From contig NZ_QBUH01000011.1 in NCBI RefSeq assembly GCF_003058195.1, positions 55,847-119,846 on the forward strand: a DNA stretch of 64,000 bases, in the 5' to 3' direction. Below are positions 19,458 to 26,926 of the stretch, in pieces (within the stretch, counting starts at the first letter, position 1; every line of letters begins with the position of its first letter). The stretch is from Elizabethkingia sp. YR214. GTDB lineage: Bacteria; Bacteroidota; Bacteroidia; Flavobacteriales; Weeksellaceae. The notes below the pieces were generated by a model, which was not told the DNA's origin, did no database searches, and was given only the letters and a program-made list of their open reading frames with translations. The position numbers and the translations under genes are program-made.

Positions 19458-20591
19458 ATGGAAAATCTCCTTAAATATATAAGTATTGTCTTGTGTCTTC
19501 TTTTCTGTTATGCATGTACCAATGATGAAATACCTGTTTCTGAAAATGCAATTTACTTTGAAGGCAATTTAGGTAAAGATGTTATTAATGTCAATATAGA
19601 GGACAGTGATTTAAACGTACCTATTTCCATACGGACAGCTAAGCCTGTAGACAATGAAATACAAGCATCTGTTCGGATAGATGAAAGCACAGTAGATGAT
19701 TACAATAAGAGAAATGGTACTCAGTATACAGCACTGCCTGCAGATTATTATACACTTCAGGATAGTAAATATACTATAGAAAAGGGAAAGTATATTTCCA
19801 ATATAGGAATATTAAAAATAAAAAGTCTTACCGGTTTACTAACCAATAAGAAATATATAGTACCTATTACAATAATAAACACTACCAATATTCCATTACT
19901 TAGGGCCTCCAAATCATTATATGTAGTTACCAATCGTACGATTACTACCAAAGCTGCTTCACTTACTAACAATTACTTTAAAGTAGATTTTTCTAAAAAT
20001 AATGAGGGATTAAATGCTATGACCAAACTTACATTTGAATCAAGAGTCCTCATAAATAATTTTCAGAATAACTATCCTTTTATATGCTCTGTAATGGGAA
20101 TTGAGGAAACCTTTTTAATTCGCTTCGGAAATGTCAACATATTACCATCCCAACTACATGTGGGAGGCGGAAATACTTCTGTCACAGTGCCCGCCCCCTT
20201 CTCCACAGGGATTTGGTACCATATTGCGGCAGTGTATGATGGCAGTCAGTTAAGAGTTTATGTAAACGGAGAATTAGTTGCATCCAAAAATGCAGTACGT
20301 ACCATAGACCTCACTAACATGTGGGCAGGAGGTTTCCATATTGGATATTCAGCAGATGGGCGTCTGCTAGACGGGGCAATTAGTGAAGCCAGGGTGTGGT
20401 CCCGCGCATTATCACAAAACGAAATCGCCAATGGTGTATGTGGTGTTGATCCTAAATCAGAAGGTCTCATAAGTTATTGGAAGTTCAATGAAAGCGATGG
20501 TAAGGTTGTAAAAGACTTATCAGATAACGGACACGACGCAATAGCTAATACTTCCATTACATGGGTACAAGGAGTAAAATGTAGCAATTAA
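19458..20591 (+). CDS. DUF1735 + LamG-fold glycan-locus lipoprotein
   Basis: 377 residues, lipobox YAC. Residues 20-155 form a DUF1735 (BT_3987 N-terminal-type) domain with NAIYFEGNLGK and the repeated phrase YNKRNGTQYTALPADYYTL. Residues 165-375 form a concanavalin-like LamG fold (WYHIAAVYDGSQLRVYVNGE, ISEARVWSRALS, GLISYWKFNESDG). Surface glycan-binding role by family. It lies in the SusC-SusD-GH18 operon, and a broken paralogue follows 15 nt later. Confidence 0.8.
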   Translation: MENLLKYISIVLCLLFCYACTNDEIPVSENAIYFEGNLGKDVINVNIEDSDLNVPISIRTAKPVDNEIQASVRIDESTVDDYNKRNGTQYTALPADYYTLQDSKYTIEKGKYISNIGILKIKSLTGLLTNKKYIVPITIINTTNIPLLRASKSLYVVTNRTITTKAASLTNNYFKVDFSKNNEGLNAMTKLTFESRVLINNFQNNYPFICSVMGIEETFLIRFGNVNILPSQLHVGGGNTSVTVPAPFSTGIWYHIAAVYDGSQLRVYVNGELVASKNAVRTIDLTNMWAGGFHIGYSADGRLLDGAISEARVWSRALSQNEIANGVCGVDPKSEGLISYWKFNESDGKVVKDLSDNGHDAIANTSITWVQGVKCSN

Positions 20592-20606
20592 AAATGATAT
20601 TTATTT

Positions 20607-21699
20607 ATGAAAAAACTGATAAAATATATAAATTTTATATTATTGTCATTTATCATCCTGGCTTGTACCAGTGATGAAATGATAACCTCTCCTAATGCAA
20701 TCTACTTTGAGGGGGCCTCCGGAACCAATATTACCAATATCTCCATAGACAAGAGCGGAGCCCTGATACCCATTACGGTTAGAGCAGCCAAACCTATGGA
20801 TACTAAAGCCAGCGTGGCTGTACAAATAGACTCCAAAGCTTTGGAACAATATAACAAGGAGAATGGTACGATTTACCAGATGCTACCTTTAAATTATTAT
20901 ACATTTAACAATAATTCCTTTACAATAGAAAAAGGGAAATATATCTCTGACCACTATCAGTTATCCATAAAAGATATTGCTAATTTGCCGGAGATTAACA
21001 AATATGCTCTTGCCATTATGATTATAGGTACAGAGGGGAATTCTCCTGCTTTGAATGCTGCAAAAACCTATTATATATTAATGGATCGGGTATTATATAC
21101 TTCTGTAGCAGAACTTGGATTCAATAATTCTATTGATGCAAAATATAAAACACCTTATAAAGGCCTAAGAACATGGACAATGGAATGGAGGGTTAAAGCT
21201 GCAGATCTTAATGGTAATAATCAAAAACTAATATATTCTTACCCAACCGAAGTATATACCAGATTTGAAAAAGTAATAGAAAAACCCGATTTATTACAAG
21301 TAAGAATAGGAGGGGTTGAGTTATTACCTCAGCAAAGCTCACAATCAAACCGCTGGTATCACCTTGCACTTGTATAATGGAAGCTCTATTATATGGTATA
21401 TGGGGTCCTAGCCATGACAAATGCATTGTCAGCTTCTTTTGATTTTAAATCTATTGGTTTTGGAGGTAATTATGGGACAAAATAGGTTAATGAAATTCGT
21501 TTCTGGAATATTGTAAGTTCGTCTGCGGAGATAAGAAATAATATGTATGCTATAGACCCTGCAACACCAGGTCTGGAGGGTTACTGGAAGTGTAATGATG
21601 GAAGGTACTACAGTTAAAGACTACTCTAGAAACGGAAATGATATGATTGCGGGAAGTAATTTTAAATGGATACCAGATGTGCGGATGCTTGCTGAATAA
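20607..21699 (+). pseudogene. Broken DUF1735 + LamG lipoprotein
   Basis: Paralogue of the preceding gene. The DUF1735 part and the start of LamG are open to 21377 (256 residues, ending WYHLALV). The frame then shifts by one (YNGSSIIWYMG), hits a stop, and resumes in pieces: KSIGFGGNYG, a stop, VNEIRFWNIVSSSAEI and DPATPGLEGYWKCNDG, then another frameshift to GTTVKDYSRNGNDMIAG with the final stop at 21699. At least three lesions are seen, so the LamG half is lost. The N-terminal lipoprotein domain could still be made. Confidence 0.85.
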
Positions 21700-21790
21700 T
21701 ACTTACATGATCTGTAAATGTCTGATAAAAAATAATAAATATGAAATTTTTGTAACCAACAAATATTAAAAAACAATAAAAAAGTACACT

Positions 21791-23206
21791 ATGAAAGCAT
21801 ATAAAATAAATATATACAGCATTCTTTTCATATCCCTGTGGAGTTTTCTGTTATTTTCCTGTCGCGAAGATGATACTACAGTTGCATCCTCTAAAGACGC
21901 TCTGCAAATTTATTTACAAGCCAATAATAACAAAGATCAGGTATTAATAAGTACCCCTATTCTTATATTACAGGGAAAGTTTCTTGCAGATAACAACGAT
22001 TTGTTTTTTGCTGTTGCTACCAGAGAAGTCACAAGCAATACACAGCTAACCATAACTGCTGAGTCCGACACTTCTTTTATTGAAGCATACAAAAAGCAAT
22101 ATGGAAAAACACTTCCCTTATTACCATCAGGTGCTTACAGTATTCAGGAGACTATTAATATTCCTGCAGGAAAAAGCATGTCAGATAAAATGCTTTCATT
22201 AACATGGAAGGATCCTTCTTTAATAAAGGATAAAAATGCAACCTATCTGCTTCCAGTATCTATAAAAAGTATGGATAACAAAAATGCAACACTTACTTCT
22301 AACAGAAACACCATTTTTATAGAAGTAAAATTTAGTGAAGTATCCTATAGCTTTAAAACCCTAGCAGGTAAAACCACAGATGATGTAATATTTAAGAAAG
22401 CAGGAAACATTGTCCTAATTAACGGTGCAAATCCAAAACTATCAGTTTCATTGAATAGTATTATAAATACCGAGACATTAATAAAAGTGGGTGTAGACAA
22501 TTCTCTTATTGGAGCCTATAACAATACCAATGGAACTCAATTCCAAATGTTACCGGAAAATACATATAAACTAAGTACCGCTTCGCTTAACATAGCGAAA
22601 GGTAAAACTTTGTCTAACGAATTAGAAATACAATTTACAGACGCTATGGCCCAATTAGATACTCAGAAACAATATTTATTACCTGTAAAATCAAGCATGC
22701 AATCAGGCCTGCCTACTACCAATGATATTGTTTATTTAAAAATAAATATTTTTATAACCAATTTCAATTCCGGCACGCCTGTTGTTGGCAGCACTATAGA
22801 CCGTAGCAACTGGTCTGTCACAACAAGTTCAGAATACCAGCCAGAATACAATGCATCAATGATGCTGGATGGAGATACCAATACAGGATGGCTTTCAGGC
22901 CTTAACTCATCAGCAGTTACTTTAGATATGGGTACTATCCATACCTTAAAAGGTTTCTCATTGACACCAACTTATTTCAATGGTTCTTATGCATTATTTT
23001 CTCAAAATTTTACAGTATATACAAGTGATGATGGTATCAACTGGACCAAACAGGGGGCTTATGAAAACAATGAAAATATAGGAGGATCTCCGCAGGCCCC
23101 TTATATCGGATGGATATCTTTTATAGAACCTGTAAGGACACGTTATGTAAAATTTGATAATATTTCATCACTCCAAGGCATAGGAGAATTTAATGCAATA
23201 GAATAA
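21791..23206 (+). CDS. Tandem DUF1735 + F5/8-type C (discoidin-like) lipoprotein
   Basis: 471 residues with lipobox FSC. Two DUF1735 repeats (about 25-180 and 185-325) each carry a YkkqYGktLPLLPsGaY-type or YNNTNGTQFQMLPENTYKL segment. They are followed by a discoidin/F5-8 type C domain (about 340-471) with NASMMLDGDTNTGWLSG, YFNGSYALFSQNFTVYTSDD and RTRYVKFDN. A carbohydrate-binding surface lipoprotein, the last gene of the locus. It starts 91 nt after the pseudogene, probably on the same transcript. Confidence 0.82.
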   Translation: MKAYKINIYSILFISLWSFLLFSCREDDTTVASSKDALQIYLQANNNKDQVLISTPILILQGKFLADNNDLFFAVATREVTSNTQLTITAESDTSFIEAYKKQYGKTLPLLPSGAYSIQETINIPAGKSMSDKMLSLTWKDPSLIKDKNATYLLPVSIKSMDNKNATLTSNRNTIFIEVKFSEVSYSFKTLAGKTTDDVIFKKAGNIVLINGANPKLSVSLNSIINTETLIKVGVDNSLIGAYNNTNGTQFQMLPENTYKLSTASLNIAKGKTLSNELEIQFTDAMAQLDTQKQYLLPVKSSMQSGLPTTNDIVYLKINIFITNFNSGTPVVGSTIDRSNWSVTTSSEYQPEYNASMMLDGDTNTGWLSGLNSSAVTLDMGTIHTLKGFSLTPTYFNGSYALFSQNFTVYTSDDGINWTKQGAYENNENIGGSPQAPYIGWISFIEPVRTRYVKFDNISSLQGIGEFNAIE

Positions 23207-23371
23207 AAATAACGAGCACTTTTTTACCTTTTATATGGTAGAGTGCTTTCTGATGGAAGTTCTGTTTTAAACAGGCTTCTATCTTGAATCTAACATTTGG
23301 CAATTTCATGGGTGGTTTCATTTAGAAATATTTGCTAATAATTATTTAACAATAACCATATTATTACATAT

Positions 23372-23758
23372 ATGAAAAAAATAATATTCATTTTTAGTAC
23401 ACTTATCTTTTTAAACAGTTGTTCAGCAACTATAAATTCAACTTTTAGTGATTCAGGAAAACCATTAACTATTAATGATAAAGTTGCATTTCTTGATGTA
23501 AATCACAAAGTTCCAGATGGTGCTAGAAAATTGGGAACAACTAAATTTGGCGACTCAGGATTTTCTACAGACTGTGATTTTAATTCCAACTTAATAAAGG
23601 CACGTCAACTAGCTAGAGAGAACGGAGCTAATATTGTAAAGGTTACAGAGAAAAAAGAACCTGGTTTATGGAGTACATGTTATAGAATAAAAGTTGAATT
23701 TTATTACTATGAGGGTAATGTCACTACTTTACCCCAATATCAATTGCAAATTAATTAA
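23372..23758 (+). CDS. Small lipoprotein of unknown function
   Basis: 128 residues, signal peptide MKKIIFIFSTLIF with lipobox NSC. The middle has KVPDGARKLGTTKFGDSGFSTDCDF and an AxxLARENGANIVKVTEKKEP segment like that of stress-type or YajI-like small lipoproteins. Two Cys outside the lipobox could form a disulfide. It is followed 10 nt later by a PEGA-domain lipoprotein and probably forms an operon with it. Confidence 0.7.
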   Translation: MKKIIFIFSTLIFLNSCSATINSTFSDSGKPLTINDKVAFLDVNHKVPDGARKLGTTKFGDSGFSTDCDFNSNLIKARQLARENGANIVKVTEKKEPGLWSTCYRIKVEFYYYEGNVTTLPQYQLQIN

Positions 23759-23768
23759 ACTATATTAT

Positions 23769-24233
23769 ATGAAAAAACATTATTTTGTTTTAGCCTTTTC
23801 GGCTTTATTTTTAACAACAAGCTGTGCTACAATTATTTCGGGAAGTAAACAAGGAGTAAATTTCACAAGTATTCCAAGTGAAGCAACTGTATATATTGAT
23901 GAAGTTGAAGTAGGTAAAACTCCTTTTGAGACAAAGCTTGAAAGAAAGAGAGAATATAGTGTTATGATTAAATTGGATGGTTATCAGCCCTATGAAACTA
24001 AACTTACAAAAAAGTTTAATGCATGGTATCTAGCTAATATTTTATTTGGTGGAATTATAGGTTTGGTTATAGATCCTATTACCGGAGCTATTTATAATTT
24101 AACGCCTAAGCAGATTAATGCTCAGTTAGCACAAGGAACCGTTTTTAAAACTTCCAAAAATGGGATTAATATTGCTGTATCTTTGAAGGTTGATGAAAAC
24201 TGGAAAAAAGTTGGACAGTTGGTAAAACTGTAA
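23769..24233 (+). CDS. PEGA-domain lipoprotein
   Basis: The start is set at ATG 23769, giving a proper lipoprotein signal (lipobox TSC); upstream in-frame ATGs overlap the previous gene. 154 residues. The PEGA motif region is plain: FTSIPSEATVYIDEVEVGKTPFETKL and YSVMIKLDGYQPYE, each split here by family phrasing. A hydrophobic stretch (ANILFGGIIGLVIDPITGAI) follows. PEGA domains are thought to contact surface layers or cell-wall components. Terminator at 24264. Confidence 0.8.
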   Translation: MKKHYFVLAFSALFLTTSCATIISGSKQGVNFTSIPSEATVYIDEVEVGKTPFETKLERKREYSVMIKLDGYQPYETKLTKKFNAWYLANILFGGIIGLVIDPITGAIYNLTPKQINAQLAQGTVFKTSKNGINIAVSLKVDENWKKVGQLVKL

Positions 24234-24263
24234 CCAAAGATACTTTTGTAAAGTTTATATTTT

Positions 24264-24300
24264 ATAAGAGCCTCAGTAAATCTGGGGCTTATATTTTTTT
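24264..24300 (+). terminator. Terminator after the PEGA lipoprotein
   Basis: ATAAGAGCCTCAG (24264-24276) pairs with CTGGGGCTTAT (24282-24292), followed by a T-rich run. Confidence 0.75.
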
Positions 24301-24376
24301 TATGTATAGAGAATATAAGTATTTTAGAATGTATGGGTATAATTGATTGTTGAAGGAGCTGTCACATGGAAATCAT

Positions 24377-24562
24377 CATGATTAGTTCACTCTGTTTTTC
24401 TCTTCAAATTTTGCATTCTTATCAGCACCTTTTACTTTGCTGTTTCCAAATTTATAGCCAACACTAAGTATAAAGTCTCTGTAATCATAATAATTTTCAT
24501 TTTTCACAATAAAGTTACTGTACACTGCTTCACCTTTACTATTAGCCTCTGTATCAAGACCT
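24377..24562 (-). pseudogene. C-terminal relic of an outer-membrane beta-barrel (TonB-receptor-like) protein
   Basis: The minus strand reads ITGLDTEANSKGEAVY, then YYDYRDFILSVGYKFGN and KGADKNAKFEEKNR before the stop. This is the typical C-terminus of the outer-membrane beta-barrel family related to TonB receptors. Only about 60 codons remain. Confidence 0.6.
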
Positions 24563-24736
24563 GTTATTGAACTAAAGGGCTTTCAGAAAGTGCATTTGAA
24601 GCCGGGAGAATCAAAAAATATTGTAATAGAGCTTCCTGTAAAAGAACTTAAGTTCTTAGATGAAAAAATGAACTGGATCGTTGAAAAAGGGACCTACAGA
24701 GTCATGATCGAAATTCGTCAAAGAATCTACCTTTAA
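24563..24736 (+). pseudogene. C-terminal relic of a GH3 beta-glucosidase
   Basis: Reads LKGFQKVHLKPGES, then LKFLDEKMNWIVEKGTYRVM before the stop at 24734-24736. This is the fibronectin-III-like C-terminal domain of GH3 enzymes (LKGFQKV-LKPGES and WVVEPG-type segments). The rest of the gene is missing. It abuts the TonB-receptor relic head to head. Confidence 0.65.
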
Positions 24737-24914
24737 AACAAAATATTGAAATAGACTAGTAGCTCTGGGATGATTTCTAATTTTGAAGAATGGTATTTTA
24801 TTATCACTAATGAGGATGGCTAAATCGCTTCGTAGAAAAAGGATATAGGAAAAAACAGCTAAATTTTAAAACTCCTTAATTATTAAATGATTAACTTGTA
24901 GACAAATATGAAAT

Positions 24915-25106
24915 ATGTCTAAGAGAAAAAATAAAACGGATAATATTCCAGACAATTTAGGTAACAACAATAAGAAAACAGACTTAGAAAGAGCTAAAAT
25001 AGTCTTGGAAAAGGCAAAGGCATTAAAGGCCCCTATAAAACATCTTACATCATCAGATAGTGCATTCGGAAGATCTTTAGAAGAGAAAAAGAAGGATAAT
25101 GATTGA
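24915..25106 (+). CDS. Small Lys-rich protein, unknown
   Basis: 63 residues, very basic at the N-terminus (MSKRKNKTDN) with a helical middle (LERAKIVLEKAKALKAP) and tail EEKKKDND. No family is recognised. It has an ordinary start and a weak context between decayed genes. Its N-terminus is loosely like the 46-residue basic protein at 30296. Could be expressed, but the evidence is only composition and an open frame. Confidence 0.4.
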   Translation: MSKRKNKTDNIPDNLGNNNKKTDLERAKIVLEKAKALKAPIKHLTSSDSAFGRSLEEKKKDND

Positions 25107-25241
25107 ATAACAGGTTTTGTAGTATAAATTGAATTAGTCAACACTTAATCTGATAGTTATAATCAAGATTAATTAGCTTTAAAACAGATTAAGTATTATG
25201 ACTACTTATTAAAAACAAGTTAGGTGTATTTGAATTAGCAC

Positions 25242-25650
25242 AACATTTGGAAAACATATCCAAGTAAGGTATTACCATATTCCCGGGATAGTTTTTATAG
25301 ACTTAAAGAACTGTATGAAGGGATCGGAGGATTTGTCTTACAGAAAATTTCCAGAAGAAAATCTGTGTTAAAGAATTGTGTACACTGGTCGATTGAGAAA
25401 GCTTTTATTTTACTTAGAATTTTTACTGCCAGAGAAGCTGATACTGCGGAATAAGAGAACAGTATGAATATCAGTTATATTTGCTATTGAAGGTATTTAT
25501 CATACCAAAACAAAAGCTGAAAGCCCACAAGCCTATGGTATTTGTGAATATTTTCACATAGCCATAGAGGTGAGTGTTAAATGGTTACCTTCAGAAAGAA
25601 AATTTACAGAAGTATTTAAGAATTTTAATTGGATCTATTTTAACTGTGAT
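25242..25650 (+). pseudogene. Decayed IS481-type transposase
   Basis: The first frame reads SKVLPYSRDSFYRLKELYE, then LQKISRRKSVLKN and ends in a stop at 25454. This matches the N-terminal HTH part of IS481-like transposases. Further on, in other frames, EGIYHTKTKAESPQAYGIC (the IEHTRTK-SPQTNGICERFH motif around the catalytic Glu) and FRKKIYRS survive. The central D-D part is deleted. Non-functional. Confidence 0.65.
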
Positions 25651-25670
25651 ATATGTAAGTTTATTATATA
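25646..25670 (+). repeat. 25-bp dispersed repeat, copy 1
   Basis: Exact match of 25 bases (beginning TGTGATATATGTAAG, ending TTTATTATAT) with 31178-31202. Confidence 0.7.
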
Positions 25671-25880
25671 AAAGCATAATATTATAGACGAGTAATTATC
25701 CATCTTTGTATATGAAATGTTTAAATTATATTAAACAGGCTAATGATGGAAATCTGATAAAGTAATAATTACAATAAGACTATAAAAGACCTCAGGTATT
25801 ATTAAAAACAAAATTCATTACCATTAGTAATTAGGGCTATTAGAAAGCAGTAAATATGTTTTCGAAAAGTTTTAATAAGT

Positions 25881-25906
25881 GGGATAGGAACTTTAGTTCC
25901 TATCCC
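25881..25906. terminator. Hairpin upstream of the 262-residue protein gene
   Basis: GGGATAGGAAC (25881-25891) and GTTCCTATCCC (25896-25906) pair perfectly over 11 bp, then TTTATTG. Terminator-like; it probably ended the lost gene upstream. Confidence 0.6.
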
Positions 25907-25988
25907 TTTATTGTCAAAACAGTTGATAGTTCCATTATTGGCTGATATAAACTATCTGATATTTTTATAAAATCTAAGTTAAATTACA

Positions 25989-26777
25989 ATGAGAAGTACA
26001 TTAAATTATCATAGAAAGAGAGCCGGAGTAAACCGGCAGAAACGCAGTATAATACAGGACAATACGTCACAGCTCTCAGCCTTATTTTATATTCAAAATG
26101 CGAATACGGTTTTAAGAAAAGATTTGACAGATATACTGGAAGCATTAAAAGAATTAGAAAACCTGAATAAACAAGCGAAAGTGATATTGAATCTTCATTG
26201 TTCTACAGAGGTTGACCGACAGTGTGAAGATGCCTTATTACGTATAAGTTATAATCTTGCTTATGTTGAAGAGCAAATTTTTTACATAAAAGAAAATATT
26301 GTAGAAAAGAACAGGCTAAATTCATATATATTCTGGCATCAAAACCAGCATTTTATAGAGAAAATTACTATAGATTATAAACATATTGAAACACTTGGTT
26401 TTCAAATTCTTCCTAAAGAGGAAAAACTATACTGGAGAATTAATATATGTGATATTCAGGACGAGTTTTTTACATTAATTATAGCTCTTATAAACGTTTG
26501 TATGGGCGAACTGAAGTATATTGAGGAGCAAACGCCAGCCAGAATTAGTAACACCACCGCTAATATTATGCACAATATTCCCGTAAACTATACTCTTGAG
26601 CAGGCAAAGAAATACGAGAAAGAGTACTTAAAAGCATTACTGATCTATAAAGCTGAATTCAATAAAAAAAGAAATCTATGGGACAGGCTCTTAGATATAT
26701 TAGCAGGAGGAACACATCAGTCGCCTAAAGAACATGTTATGTTAGACAGATGGATCAATGGGAATGATGAAAGGTAA
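25989..26777 (+). CDS. Helical protein of unknown function
   Basis: 262 residues, basic N-terminus (RKRAGVNRQKRS), then mostly helix with coiled-coil-like stretches (LTDILEALKELENLNKQAKV; YLKALLIYKAEFNKKRN). It has no signal peptide, no membrane span and no catalytic motif that I recognise. It stands alone and ends before a strong bidirectional hairpin at 26811. Confidence 0.6.
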   Translation: MRSTLNYHRKRAGVNRQKRSIIQDNTSQLSALFYIQNANTVLRKDLTDILEALKELENLNKQAKVILNLHCSTEVDRQCEDALLRISYNLAYVEEQIFYIKENIVEKNRLNSYIFWHQNQHFIEKITIDYKHIETLGFQILPKEEKLYWRINICDIQDEFFTLIIALINVCMGELKYIEEQTPARISNTTANIMHNIPVNYTLEQAKKYEKEYLKALLIYKAEFNKKRNLWDRLLDILAGGTHQSPKEHVMLDRWINGNDER

Positions 26778-26810
26778 TATCCTATTTTATTTATTATATT
26801 GTTTTTTTAA

Positions 26811-26845
26811 AATTCATTTACTTACACTATGTAAGTAAATGAATT
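26811..26845. terminator. Bidirectional terminator
   Basis: A 15-bp perfect stem: AATTCATTTACTTAC (26811-26825) and GTAAGTAAATGAATT (26831-26845). It sits between convergent genes (25989 plus, 26927 minus), with T-rich DNA on the right and A-rich DNA on the left. Confidence 0.75.
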
Positions 26846-26926
26846 GTTTCTTTTATAAAAGTACAAGTATAGTATTTTATAGCCTTAATTATATGATGAT
26901 GACTACAAGGTCTGGTGCATTCTAAA

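Larger units (their letters stand above)
25107..25988. other. 0.9-kb stretch with a transposase relic
   Basis: Contains the IS481-type relic (25242-25650), one copy of a 25-bp dispersed repeat (25646-25670) and a strong hairpin (25881-25906). No intact gene. Confidence 0.6.

Noticed and set aside
24866..25144. 92-residue minus-strand frame over the small basic gene
   Set aside because: Antisense of a Lys-rich frame giving Phe/Ser/Leu-rich noise; no start context.
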